Source of the DNA: Pelodera strongyloides
Lineage: Eukaryota > Nematoda > Chromadorea > Rhabditida > Rhabditidae
Direction: 5' to 3'
Assembly: GCA_036852015.1 (NCBI GenBank)
Contig: JAANDG010000310.1
Span: 105,126-169,125, forward strand
Length of the DNA stretch: 64,000 nucleotides
A model generated the notes under the pieces. That model saw nothing but the letters and a program-made list of their open reading frames with translations, was not told the DNA's origin and made no database searches. Every line of letters begins with the position of its first letter. The first letter of the stretch is position 1. The position numbers and the translations under genes were made by a program. Positions 43,491 through 56,200 of this stretch are shown piece by piece.

Positions 43491-44893
43491 CTTGAAAATA
43501 GGATGGCACTACAGCACTACTTATTGTTAGAACATAATATTAGGCTTGGCGTAATCTCGCTCGGCGCAATGTGTAAATACTCCAAAACAATTGTAGAGAA
43601 TGAGAAGTCTAGGGTTAGGTCTTAGATTTCAAGACTTCGGCAGGGACTTAGGGTTTATGCCTTAGGCTAGGCCTTAGGCCCAGATGCACGAGGTTCTCCG
43701 CAATTTGTCGCACTGCAAGTTGTTGTGTGCAGTGAATAATTCGCAGTTTCTTCCGCTATTAGGAAGGACACCATTAGCGAATCTAGGCGAGTTCCTACCA
43801 GAATGCCCTTGTTTTTATCTTCTTTTTCTGTTTGCGTGCGTTTCATGCTTCAAGAACTGAAACGAACGATAAAAGTTGCTCCAAACATCAGTCATTCGAA
43901 CAAAGCAAACGTGGACAACTGCATTTCCAAATGTTGTATGCAAATGAAGATAATTAGCATAGAAAATCGCATAGTGTTGCGCAGTTATTTGCGTACACTG
44001 CACTACATAGGGATTGAGCTATATAGTAACCGGCATACGTTTCAAAAATCGGCTGTTATACCGCTTTTATTTCCCGACTATGGTGAGTCACAGAATGACG
44101 GTTTTCCGCAAATTAGGTTACGGATTGCGGTATTAGTGGTACCCAATTTGCCATTTCTTAGTGATTTAGTATTAAAAGTTGTTCTCATACATGACAGCTT
44201 ACGTACAATTAGGAACCCATCCTAATGTACAATGTGACGGTTATCCCTGGTTTTCCCCTACATCAGACAGAGATTAGTAGAATAACTAGGGGATTTCATA
44301 TATGTCGATCCAAATAAGCCTCATTAAAGACTAAAGATTATTAGGGTCATGTAGAGAATGACGATGTCACGCAACGTTTCTATTCACCGATATTCGATTT
44401 AGTTGAAGTTATATAAAACGTGGATTTTCCGTCATGGCCATACAATTTGCAGTATATTTAACTTTCTCATGGTTTTGCGTTTCGTAAGTGTAACTTTTCC
44501 TAAATATGTTAAAAGCTCTCGCATGGAGGAAAAATCGTGAAGTAGCTGACGTGATTTCATATTTTTATGCAAGGACATTTCACTGATTTATATTATATTA
44601 AACGTAGTGACTGTCAGACACCTTATACGACACCAGTGAAACATAACAAAAAGTGTAGGGGTTGAAAAACTGCTTCACCTGGGAAATCCCAACTGGCCTA
44701 GAAAGAGTCACTCAGTTTTGACGTACATCTCATAAAACTTGGTTATACGATTAGTAACTAATGCCATGGTTTATAGGATCAGTCCGAAATTACAGTATAT
44801 CTTGTACAAACTCTTTCAAACATCAGTGATAAACACGTGTCTCTGTAAAATTCCAGTATCTCAAGAATCTCCAAGAGTAGAAGTTTAAGTCAG

Positions 44894-45065
44894 TTAAAGT
44901 GAAATGCTAGCCTCTTTGAAAAATTTGCATATGATAAGAAAAATCATCGTATCCTATGCTAATTTTGTACGATTGCCGTGGACGATTGTACAAAATTAGC
45001 ATAGGATACATAGGATTTGTTGATCATATGCAAATTTTTGCAAAGGGGCTAGCATTTCGCTTTAA
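44894..45065. mobile_element. near-perfect hairpin MITE, family C
   Basis: TTAAAGTGAAATGCTAGCCT at the left and AGCATTTCGCTTTAA at the right, about 172 bp. The sequence AAGTCAG flanks both sides, which may be a longer target duplication or chance. Confidence 0.95.
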
Positions 45066-45624
45066 GTCAGCTAAAACCATAAAAACTTGCTGAAAAGTTG
45101 GTTTTGGCCATTTTATGGAAAAAGTAGTCGGACTAAACTTGTGACAGTGAGAAATGGAAGTTTTCGCGTGGAAAATCCTCAAGGGAGTAGACGAAATTCT
45201 CCCAAAAACAGATGGAGATTAGCATAGAAACAGACGGGATTCTATGATGATGAATCTACCAAAATGTTGGTGATATGTTGCATGAGCAGTTGCAGAAAAA
45301 CTATAATTCCACAGTAGACCTGAGACAAAGTAGGAGCTCAGTCTTGATGGCAAGGCAGAAAAACCTAACGAGAGACTTTGGCAATACAACATACGGATAC
45401 CAAATTCTCCGATTCGTGTACCACAAATGGTACCAAAATGGTACTCACTATTATGGCGGTATTGCAATGAGCCTTCGCAATTAATTATCAAAGGGCAGAA
45501 ACGTATTCAAATCATCTAATAGCCTCTTTACCAGTTTTGCAGTTCAACTTTGCGCTGTCATGAATAAACGATAAGTGCGGATAGGAGCTTTTGGACCATG
45601 TGAGGAAAGAAGTAAGGAAGTTGA

Positions 45625-45660
45625 GGGAAAGGGAGAGAGAGAGAGAGGGAGAGAGAGAGA

Positions 45661-45702
<42 letters not shown>
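45625..45702 (+). repeat. GA microsatellite
   Basis: Nearly uninterrupted GAGA array. Confidence 0.95.
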
Positions 45703-46489
45703 AGTGGATTAAAGGGTGGTCCAAACATGGCAATTCCTCCCTTGGATTGTTGCTGGAACACTGCAACAAACATTTTGAGACAAGAACCGAAAACGAGTGT
45801 ATTTTTCTTCGTCAAAAAAAAAAACTCTAAACTTTCCCCCCGCTTTTCCATCGATTTACAAAAACAAAATGGGGAAGTTGGTGCTTTGTGATTTCGTAAT
45901 ATTTAACACTGTGTTAGGTGGAGTTACACAGTTGGCGTACGAATACCATAGAAGAAGTCAGGAATACGCAGTAGTCTCGAATATTGTTAGGACATGGCAT
46001 ATTGCACTGAGATTACATGTGAACTTTATCATGAATGTCATAGTTCTAGTGTTTTTATTGGATTTATAAGAAGAATGCCTTAGTACCTCCTAAGGGCAAC
46101 TCGTTCTTATAATTCAATCTCGTATATGTAAATCGTCGGTGGAAGAAAAACTTATTTTGTCTAATTTTAAGATCCATTATTTTGTCGCAGCAAAAACACT
46201 TGACACGACATGGTAAACTTGTACAAAGGTGTTAATAAATGCGTTATATTTTATTTGAACAACAAGAAAATCTATTATTAGACCTTTTTATGATCTGTCA
46301 AAATCGCCATCTGGTCCAAGCGTTCTGAGCATTTTGGCCACAATTGCGGACTTAATTGCGAAAAAAGGCTTGTTTCTTGCCAGTGTGACTAGTAAAGCAA
46401 CTTAATTGGGTTGTAAATGCATAGCTATTGCATAGCAGAATAGAGGGAGGGAAATAATGGAGAGGAGATAGAGAAAAGTGTAGACAGGG

Positions 46490-46492
46490 AGG

Positions 46493-46526
<34 letters not shown>

Positions 46527-46558
46527 AAAGAAGAGAGAGAGAAGAGAGAAAGAGAGGT

Positions 46559-46589
<31 letters not shown>

Positions 46590-46615
46590 AAGAGAGGGAG
46601 AGAGAGAGAGATGCA
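46490..46615 (+). repeat. GA microsatellite
   Basis: GAGA array with AAAG and GGAG interruptions. Confidence 0.95.
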
Positions 46616-46977
46616 ACATGAAACCACTGAAGCTTAACCTTGCTTACGCGTTCTTCTCACTGTGTCCTGGGACTCATATTGCTCAAACTACACGAGAGCT
46701 AGAACAAGAAACACAGATTTTTGTCTTCTTATATTAGTGGAACACTAAAAAAGGATATTTCCATTTAGCGCTGAAAACTCTTCAGGAGACTGGAACTATA
46801 AGAAGTAGTTTTGAAGTGCTTATGAGCGCCTATTCCTGAATGAGAAAAACAACAAAACGCGCTTGAAAGATGAATTTCGTCTGATTTGACAAGAAAATAT
46901 CCAGATTGAAGTCTGTCTTATTTTATTAACCATGATAACAAATGCATTTTAGCAAATTTCGGTTTGGCATAAGATAT

Positions 46978-47380
46978 ATGGGCCTCAAGAAGCAGCCGGA
47001 AAAGTTGGTTCCTAAGGGTTTCTTTTACAATGTGATCGTCGGTACAGTTTTTATGAACCAAAAAGGTAAGCATCTGGTGTTTTAGGTGTTTTATTTCCCA
47101 AATTAGGTATATATATTTAATTTAAAAAGGCCATGTGCGACGATGTGGTCTAACTTGTACAACTTGAAACCATTTTTTTTTGGACAAAGCGCCACAGCGC
47201 TTATTGGGTACAGCGCAAACTTCCATGCTTTCGAAATTCCTTGCTAATGTTGCAAGCTCTCATCAAACTGACGTGGTCCAAACTCGTTCCTGTACGCATA
47301 TTAATTTTCTACAATAGGGCCACGAAGGGTGGTTTCCGGGCCCAAATGGCCCCAAAAAGTGGTCTTAGTAGAATATGAAG
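46978..47380 (+). CDS. two possible exons of an unrecognised protein
   Basis: Exon 46978-47065 starts at an ATG and reads MGLKKQPEKLVPKGFF, YNVIVGTVFMNQK up to an AAAG|GTAAGC donor. Exon 47318-47380 after TACAATAG reads PRRVVSGPKWPQKVVLVEYE up to AAG|GTTGAG. The two join in phase (G|GG). No further exon was found downstream and the surrounding frame is interrupted, so this could be coincidence. Confidence 0.25.
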
Positions 47381-47870
47381 GTTGAGATTAAGTCAACCGA
47401 TAAATAGATTCTTTTTTTGGATAAAGGGGTAAAGGGGTAAAGAAAAACATTTCCTAAGTGACGGCATTTTCTGAAATCAAAATTCCTTGCGTTTTAGTTC
47501 ACTGTGTAATCGAATAAAGTCTAAAACTACAATCTAATAATCTAGTAATCTAACAAGAACATATGTACGAACTTATTACTCACATGAAAAATGACAATGC
47601 AATCCTAGAAACGCGGAAATTAAAGTGAAAGGCTACACCTTAGAGTCAGAATCCTAACTAAAATTCTATAAATAGTTGAAGTACGTTTCACGGAATACTG
47701 AAAATCTCTACTCCTGCTGAATTAAGAATGCTTATTTGGTTGAGTTCTTGGAAACATGTCAATGGGGTAGCAAAGAAAAAAAGTGGTATTATTTTCATAG
47801 TCTATTCGTAGAGAAGAAATGTGATCGAAAATGGCAATGTGGCTTTATGTAGAATCTAATGAGTTCACCA

Positions 47871-48150
47871 TAATGGGGTTTCCATGTATGGCCGATTTTC
47901 CTTCCAAGTATCGAAAAATTTACCGTATCTTGGCACTACACGAGAATATCTACAGGCAGTTTTTACAACCGATCGCCACGGGACCATTTGGATTTGTTCA
48001 ACAAAAAAAAAAAATGTTTTGATGACGGATTTTCTATAGTGCGAATGTGTCAAAATTACGCAGAATTACGGTAGATTGGCATACTATTTTGCAATTGATA
48101 CTTGGAAGAAAAATGCACGGTTTTTGGGGGCATACTTGGAACCCCATCAT
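47871..48150. mobile_element. TIR element with ATGGGGTTTCCA ends
   Basis: Left end AATGGGGTTTCCATGTATGG and right end CATACTTGGAACCCCATCAT flank about 280 bp; relative of 32501-32856. Confidence 0.6.
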
Positions 48151-48569
48151 ACGCAAGACCACGGTGTCCAGCTCGATTTACCGGAAAATGGGTTTACATT
48201 ATTGTACTGTGCTGAGTATATAATTTACTTTCTTTCAGTAGATATGCTACAATATCGTTACAGATTCTCAAATTCGGCTTTTAGTAAAACACAAGTGTCA
48301 TCTTTCGAAACTGAACATCGTAAAAAAAATTCAAAAAGCTGCTATTGAAATGAATGGCGATTTAGCAATAAAAATCATGTTTCAACAATATAGAGATGCC
48401 TTTTGTATATACACAACTGATATTAATTTGAAGGGAACTACAGAGATAATGTGTTTTTCGACAAACATTTTATGGATATAACAGCTCAACAAAAAAGCAC
48501 AAGCTTTACAAATCATTGAAAAATGTTTATGAGATAAATAAGTACCAAACCAACCATTTACATGCTGCC

Positions 48570-48685
48570 TAGCGTAACGCTGTGCTCACAATCAGGACCT
48601 GTGCGGAACATGTCATAAGCAAAAAAACTTTGAATTTTGAACTCCCTTGAATAAAGGTGCACGCTCTTGAAGCGTAAAATATATT
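48570..48685 (+). repeat. dispersed repeat R
   Basis: Shares TGCGGAACATGTCATAAGC and CTTGAATAAAGGTGCACGCT, then CTTGAAGCGTAAAA, with 57058-57178. Confidence 0.85.
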
Positions 48686-48755
48686 TTTAATTTTTAAACG
48701 GTGTTTGTGCCGGTCCTAACCGACCATAACACGTTTCTGTCCACGTTTCTGTCAG

Positions 48756-48847
48756 GCTCACCGAAGTTGCCTGTTTTTAGTGATTGTCATTCTTCGAATG
48801 CACAATTTATTGGTCCAATTGCTTGGCCGGTTTCCCCACATATAATG
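48756..48847 (+). CDS. possible HYR-like exon fragment
   Basis: After TTCTGTCAG the frame reads SPKLPVFSDCHSSNAQFIG, PIAWPVSPHIM up to ATG|GTAATA. The P-V-F-S-D-C...I-A-W-P spacing recalls the start of extracellular HYR domains. A single exon with no neighbours, so weak. Confidence 0.2.
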
Positions 48848-49114
48848 GTAATATGGTGTGCTTGGACTTACGATCGAAACGAAACCGCGCATAATACCAT
48901 CAGATCTTACAAATCTTCATCATTTCACAGATATCATACCACCAACACTCATCGACAAAAAAATAATGAAAATCAATAAATATCGATTGAAAATAGCGGG
49001 AGGTAGTTGAATTGAGGTGTTGTTTGTTAGAGATTGGATGATGAAGAAATTCGTGTGTATCAAGAAAGCAACTCTTTGAATTCGTTGATGAGCGACAGGA
49101 CCAACTGTTCATCA

Positions 49115-49133
49115 GAGAAGAGAGAGAGAGAGA

Positions 49134-49177
<44 letters not shown>

Positions 49178-49300
49178 AGTGGGAGGGAGAGAGAGTAGAC
49201 AGAAAAGAGAGAAGAAGAGAAGATATAAAGAAGGTAGATAGAGGGGGATAGATACGGAGACAGCTAGTGACAGGGAGAGAAATATAAAGGTGATAGAGAA

Positions 49301-49333
<33 letters not shown>

Positions 49334-49340
49334 GTTTTGC
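49115..49340 (+). repeat. long GA microsatellite
   Basis: Several GAGA blocks over about 225 bases. Confidence 0.9.
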
Positions 49341-50019
49341 TAGAAATATGATAGGGAGAAGACAGAGAGGTAGAGAGTGAGTTTTTTTCTATAATTAGTG
49401 ACTAGTGACAATGATAGGAGTGGGCGGTGACAACAATTTGTCCACAAATTTGAGCCGGAAACGGTTTTAAAATGTTTACGGCAATTATTTGTGTCACTTA
49501 TTTTTAGCTAACCTCTGAGCGCCAAAAAGAGAATGTAAATCTGCAAATCTGCAAGCCGTGTCCAAAACGCGCTTGCCGCGCTTTGCGCACATCAAGGTGA
49601 TTTCTATGTTAACATGTCAATATTAATTGCTGAACTGTAGCAGTCTGTAGCTCGTGCATATGTGACCCTGGGTTAAGTTACGCAAAGGCCTAGAGGTTTA
49701 ACTTTGTCTCGCCGCCGTCTCATTTAGTGCATCTCAAATTGACGTCGGGGGTCAGATGGCGCGTGTTCACGAGGAAACAACGAAGGCAATTACTCTTCTT
49801 CCGTAATTAGCCACATCAATAAATGTACGTCTAAATGACGTGGAGCGTGGCGTAGGCAATTAGTGCAATTATAGGCGTGATTCAATGGGAAAGCTGTGTA
49901 ATTGCTGCGTTTCCTGGAAGGTTGAGCCTGCTGAATTAGTTTTCGCTAACCTTATATAAGTTTCATAGCAAAAGTAAATCTAAAAATAGTTCCGGAAAGT
50001 TCGGAGACAATTAAATGAG

Positions 50020-50090
50020 ATTGAGAGGGAGGAAGAGAAAGAGAAAGAGACAGAGACAGAGAAAGAGACAGAGAGAGAGAGAGATGTAAA
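50020..50090 (+). repeat. GA microsatellite
   Basis: GAGA array with GAGACA interruptions. Confidence 0.9.
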
Positions 50091-50359
50091 AAGGAGCGAT
50101 AAAGATTTACAAGAAAAAGGGGTGTGATTAATGAGGAGCAGGATGTCTCTCCGATTCTCAACTAATGATAGGTAATTGCCGATGTTGACAGGTCTCAAAG
50201 GCAACTCGGTCCCAGCGGGAATCTCTGCGAACAGCTGTTACAGTAATCACCTAATCAGCCAATCAATGGCACAAAAACAGACCAAGTCAACAACACGGGA
50301 GTTGATAAACGAGAGTTCAGAAAAGTCTAAAAGGAAGTCAAACATTGAATAAATACGGT

Positions 50360-50515
50360 GTGGTACCTACTTTGGAAAATTTGCATATTACACGCATTTC
50401 CTATGTATCCTATGTAAATTTGGTGCTGGAAGCTTCGGACGGGCACCAAAAGTTTGCATAGGATATATAGGATATGTGTATCATATGCAAATTTTCCCAA
50501 AGTAGTTTTAGGAAT
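50360..50515. mobile_element. hairpin element related to family C
   Basis: ACTTTGGAAAATTTGCATAT pairs with ATATGCAAATTTTCCCAAAGT at the other end, about 150 bp, with an interior similar to family C (TCCTATGTATCCTATG) but lacking the TTAAAGCG termini and with a different centre. Confidence 0.75.
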
Positions 50516-50984
50516 AAATTGGTACATTACAAATGAGAATAAAACAGTTTGAGAATATGTTACGCGATGGGGCGTATACACAGGTACATAACAGTAAAAC
50601 TTAAAACAGACCACATTATAGCACAACAGTAAAAGTAATACAATGTAATTTGCACACAAGCTAGCTTCCATTCTATTGTGAAGTGAGGAAATTTGTAGAA
50701 AAACTCCAGTGCACCCAAATCTAACTACGAATTTTCTGTCATGTTTAGCTGATGTCCCCTCCAACCTTCACAGCGGAAGCTATTTTAACTATCTGAACCT
50801 ATAAAAAGGGGTTTTGCTTTTTGAAAACCGTAGGAATACGCCCTAGCAAAATGGGCCGGAAGAAAAATGATACCCTTTGTATTACTGTGGCTTTCAAAAC
50901 AAAGGGGGAATCTCCCACAGCTGAGATTTATGAATGAAGCTAAAATGAGGGCAATAATAGATACATTGAGAACGAGAGTGCAAT

Positions 50985-51064
50985 GCCGCTCTCTCTCGCT
51001 ACTCGAGGGAGAGATAGTAAGAGAGAGATAGTAAGAGAGAGAGAGTAAGAGAGAGAGAGAGTAG

Positions 51065-51107
<43 letters not shown>

Positions 51108-51310
51108 ACAAATCCCTCTTTCTTACCCTCTCTCCTTTCCAGTAGTTTCATCTTTCATGTTCCCCTCTCTGGCCACTCTATGTTTCAATCCCTTATCTTG
51201 CTTCCTCACCTCTCGTACCCCTATCGCCGTTCTCTCTTAATCTCTCTCTCTCTTTCTCTCTCTTCTTCTCTCAGTTTATCTCTCTGTCTATCCCTCCCTC
51301 TCTACATTCT
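50985..51310 (+). repeat. GA array followed by CT arrays
   Basis: GA array at about 51000-51105 and CT arrays at about 51115-51310 in tandem; the transcript could form a long GA:CU duplex. Confidence 0.85.
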
Positions 51311-52277
51311 GCTCTCTCCTTATAACGAGGTGGATTCCGTTATGCATTTCTGATGGAATTTCCTACGAGAATATCCACGCATTAAATAGTAATGAATGCG
51401 AAGGACGCCTGGATTGCCATACCCACACATTCACATACAATCAGCTTCTTTTCCCCTGGAAAGTTAATAAAAAATATCCCATTTGTCAAGGGGCATTATT
51501 ATTCGGAACACGCTGACTTGTTGAACTGATTTTGAGTTCCGCAAACATTCGTAATAAATAATTAGCATATTTCCTAAACATCAGATACGCCTATTTCCTA
51601 GTTCAGACTAAATCTTCTATCCATGCAACATCAACCGAAGAAAGAATTTAATGAAGATAAGGGATGTGGGAAACGGTAGCTATTATGTGAAAAAGAGTAC
51701 TGGTCATTATTTTACCAAAGGACAGGGGAGGGGGTTCGTCATGAAACAAAGTTAAAAAAGCAATCTAGGGATGAAAGCTAGAAATAATAAATGAGATGCG
51801 AAAAAGAAAAAAAAAAGGTATGGAGTACATTCGTAGAACTAAGCATTCACTTTACTCAAGATAATCAAAGGTGGAACCGGTTCCAAACATTACATACAAT
51901 GCAACGATATTGTTATAAGAAAATTGTGGACATAAACAATGTTAAATGTTACCAAGTAAAAAAATAAGCAAGAAAAATAGAGAATTTCTTTAATTAAATT
52001 CAAAATTTTCAGTTGAAATTGTTTCTGAAATCTTGTTTACTTGCTGTTGATGGCTACTTAAATCTAATTGTAAGTTTGCTCGTTTCTGTTCTTTATAGGC
52101 TGTACTCCCGTAGTTGCTATATCAGCGAAAGTGGGGGTTCAATAGTGGAAGACATTTAACGTACTTCTTCGTTTCAGTAGGCCAATTAGAAATTTCCCTT
52201 ATTTAATTATACATGGTTCTATGTGTCCAACTAGTCCAACTCCCAATCACAAACTTTGTAATCTTATTGTCTTTGCT

Positions 52278-52439
52278 TTTGCTAGCCTCTTTGGAAAATT
52301 TGCATATGATAAGCAAATCCTATGTATCCTATGCTAATTTTGTACGATTGCCGTGGACGATCGTACAAAATTAGCATAGGATACATAGGATTTGCTTATC
52401 ATATGCAAATTTTACAAAGGGGCTAGCATTTCGCTTTAA
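52278..52439. mobile_element. near-perfect hairpin MITE, family C, 5' truncated
   Basis: Begins at GCTAGCCTCTTTGG (TTAAAGCGAAAT end missing) and ends GCATTTCGCTTTAA. The internal sequence is practically identical to the copy at 18993. Confidence 0.9.
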
Positions 52440-53207
52440 TATTTTTATATTTTATCAACTGAAATAGCAGTAGTAGAGGACTGACAGCCCAAAACAGCGT
52501 GCGGACAGAGAATGAGAAGGCTCTAACCTCTAACAGACGTCGAATTTTCAAATCAACCTAAAAAAAAAAACCTGGACTTGGCTTTGCCAAGGCCGGCAAC
52601 GGGTTAAATTCCAAATCCTATCGAACCATCGGTGGTAAGGTCTTATTGAGCATATGAGAGCGTTTAGGGCAAAACGCATCAAGAGGTTCATACAGGGACA
52701 GCAAGAGAAGGATAGAGGGGGAAAGAAAAATAAAAATACGGTTTGGCTGTTTGTGTGGGACCAAATTCTTTGATTCGCTATCACATCGTTTTCTTTGTTA
52801 ACTCTTGTGGAATTACAATCTATATACTGTTGGTGGAAATTATATCCAAGTATCTATATTATCTACTTTGATTTTTCTTTTTCATCGTCTCACGGCGTTG
52901 CGCTCTTTTTAATGAGTATAATAAATATTCAATAATAAAAAGAAGGCATGTTCTTTTCGATGCTGAAGAATTGAAAGGCTAAGCCTTTATCAAAGTCTTC
53001 TGAAGGGATTGTGTGGCCCTTTTCTTCTAGCTTCCGTTATGCAATTTCCCGAGTTGGCGAGAGAGTGTGAGATTCATGAGAGCGCAGCTTTCAAGCTTCA
53101 CTTTTGACAACACCCGGCTGATACGCCTTCAAAAAGACAATTTGCTTGAACAAGTAACGATAAGATGTCACGTACGCGGTGCATTTATTTTTGATTTTTG
53201 TAAACCT

Positions 53208-53213
53208 TTTATT
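53208..53213 (-). terminator. polyadenylation signal AATAAA of the EGF/PPSY membrane protein gene
   Basis: Minus-strand AATAAA about 70 bases past the TAG at 53282. Confidence 0.5.
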
Positions 53214-53281
53214 TTCGAATAAAAATAAATGTCATAAATACATGGGCAACAATATAAACAATGATTTCTTAAAGCACTTTT

Positions 53282-56200
53282 CTATACATGAAGTATGATA
53301 ACAGCCTCGGGAGCGTTTTCAATGCGGTTTTCTTCAGTTTGGTTAGCAGCAAAATCTTGTTGCGGGACAGCACTTTCTGTTGCATTTGGTGTATCATCCA
53401 GGACATCAGTAGTCTCAGCATCAGTCTTTGAAGCCATTACTTCAGAATATGAGGGAGGTCTACACTCAGCGGCCTGAAAATTGATGTAGTTTATTGGAAA
53501 AATAATAACCCGTTAGGAATTATTAAAATCAAGTACAGAGATAGGGTACAGGAATTTACTAATCAAATGAAGCTACCAAATCCATAATATATGTAGAGCA
53601 TAAAGCAATTACTTTCATCAGAATTCAATACTTAGTGAACTTTTGTTGCTTAAGTTAATAAAGATTTAGAGAATTAGTAAGGTAAGGGAAAAATACCTTA
53701 GATACCAAATCGAATGGACAAATTTATATTCAATGATGAGCTCACAGTTCGAACGCCATATCGGTTAGGAATTCAACTGAAAACACTGGCCATATAAAAA
53801 AAAAAGTTTACCTGAGGATTCTCAAATAGGTGTCCCCCTTGGATAAGCATGTTCTCTTCTCTCTGACGCTCCGATCTTCGACGCGTTGCGTGTTCGCGTT
53901 CCACAACACCTGAAATAATCCAAATTCCAGGATACTGTATCAGGCCGCTCACAAAAATCGAGTTTAAAAAAGAGACCCGCGTCAGCACATCACATGTTGG
54001 GCTCAGCTTTGTTGAGCCCAACATGCAAAACCGGGTTGCCATTCCCTTTAACCATAAGCTCTAGACTACGACTACGGAATGCATAGCCAAATACGAACTT
54101 ATTTTTAGCTGTTTGGTTTTAGTACCGTACAGTAAAGCATAATCACTACTAAAACTTCCTAAGAAAAACACACGCTCAAGTTAGAATGAAATGCCCATTG
54201 GAACCACTTTGTTTGTTGCCAAAAGTGCCAAGTTTTCAAAAAAAAATCGGTAATTTCAAAATAAAACCCACTAAATAGTATTCTCTTCCGCTCTCTCATA
54301 CACGCGTATCGTACAATGCACACGAGCGACAGCACCAGCATCACGTTGAACAGAATTGCTTTCCAAGTGCTCTGCAAAAAATTTCAGTTAACTGAAAGAA
54401 AATTAATCTTTCCCAAATCTTGATTATTCATTGTTTGCGAACAACTAGCTAGAGACGCTATGAACGCGATAATTCTTAACTAATTGATCGGTTAAAGCGA
54501 ATTACCGGCCGGATTTTGAAACGCATCTTAAGTACTTGCATTCCTATGCATTTATGCAACGTGGGGTCTAATTGGGGTCTAGTTTTTATTCTAATTTATT
54601 CCCATTTGCATATGCTGCATAAGAAAGCAGGTGTACGCAGTGCGTTTCAAAAACCGGTCGTTATATCGCTTTAACAAATTTGCGCTATGTATCAATCAAT
54701 CTCACTGGATTGCCCCTGTTTGCACTTCTTCCCTTATTCTTGTCATATCAGTTAATTATTTAAAGTGTTATTTAATGTAAATTAATTATTTAAAATGTAA
54801 TTACCACTGGATCCAGCTCTTGAGCTTTTTTCTGTTTTGTCTCTTCCAGTTTTTCTAGAATTTGAAGATAATCCATCTCTTCTCCCTTTTGAACCTCAGC
54901 ACTAGAAGATGCTTGACGGAGATCGGGGTTCACAACTGGCCTGAATATGGGGATGTTAAAGGACATGGCAGGTGGTTTTGAAAAATGTTCCATTCTGTGC
55001 CGTAAATACCCAGAAAAAATAAAAATAAAACTCATCGCGGTTCGGCTGTCAGACTCAACAAGGTAAAGTGTAACACTTCAAAGAAAGGGAGTTTGAATAT
55101 TTCTTATTAGCCCGTATTCTGGGGTCGACGGAAACGTTCCATTTGGGAAATCCTTTGTATGCAAATTTCTCGACTATCTAGACTAGCTGGAGGAAAAATT
55201 TGCATACGAATGAGCTCCCAAACGGAACTTTCCCGTCGACCCGAGAATACGGGCTATTATTGTTCTCTCAATTGGACATTGTGGAGAAAAAACTTTTGGA
55301 ACCTTATACAATGAAAGTCCAGCAATCATCAACTAACCTAATTCTAGCTGTTTCCTGTTTATCACAGAGAACTCCCGTGTAGCCAGGCCAACAGACGCAC
55401 ACCTGAATTTACACAATTTTTTTTTTTTTGAAGAATTAATAATTTTTTGAAGTAAGTTCAACAGAGGAAAACCGTATCTACTAAATTCTCTTTATTAGAT
55501 TTACTAGTCATTTTCGTGATAAACAACAGCCTATTATTGATAACATTTTCGGAATCACGAAATTTTGATCATTTTATGCAAACCTCAAGAAGGTGCTGTC
55601 CAGGGAAGCATCTATGCTTGCTTTGCACACCAAGACGCCCTCCTACACGAGCTTCGGTGGTACATCTGAATTAAGTACTCGCATTTATCCATTATAAATT
55701 TACTTATTATTATGCTATTATATGCTTACAATTAGTGATCAAACCTAATTTAGTAAGTCTTTTTATGTAGTTTGTGAAACGTATGCAACTGCAGTTCCAT
55801 ATTTAATCCGTTTGCACATAACACACGGGAAAGCAATTATAATTAAAATGTTAAACCAAGTGTCATATCGCTTTAAATAAGACTACTCACGAAACGTTGG
55901 CCACTACTCCACTCCTGCATCTCCTTATTTTATGACATCGATCTCCATAGAACAGCTCATTGCAGTCACAATTTCTGGCTCGGGAGGAGGCGAAAAAATC
56001 GGAATTTTGCGAAGTTCCCTCTGGATCGCAGGGGAGATCTGAAGAAAGAAAGGGTAATTATATTAGCAATAAAGCACTTGGAGTTTGATGAGATATAAAT
56101 ATTAATCCAACGCTTTTGCTAATAAAACTAGCGAGCATAATGTATGATAGTAAAATGTTGAAATGACTGGCAAGACTACTATTTTGTGGCATTTTTTCTT

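Larger units (their letters stand above)
38825..46977. other. gene-poor interval upstream of the GPCR
   Basis: No convincing exon set. Holds family A and C elements, a Helitron-like element and GA microsatellites. A minus-strand open stretch near 41340-41460 (LRSYLQSLQRKLGNFLYDG) might be an exon but has no matching neighbours. Confidence 0.5.
47381..53207. other. gene-poor interval rich in microsatellites
   Basis: Apart from one weak candidate exon (48756-48847) I saw only mobile elements and GA/CT arrays. A stretch at about 49690-49930 (GACGTCGGGGGTCAGATGGC, AATTAGCCACATCAATAAA, GACGTGGAGCGTGGCG) has no coding potential but looks less repetitive than its surroundings and might be regulatory. 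Confidence 0.45.

Noticed and set aside
45512..46627. Leu/Ser-rich frames over GA repeats (also at 14379, 21860, 49952, 50785, 63476)
   Set aside because: Any GA/CT repeat gives such frames on both strands.
50327..50764. 145-residue minus-strand open frame
   Set aside because: Runs across the hairpin element at 50360-50515; Cys/Tyr/Phe-rich AT-driven translation without domains.
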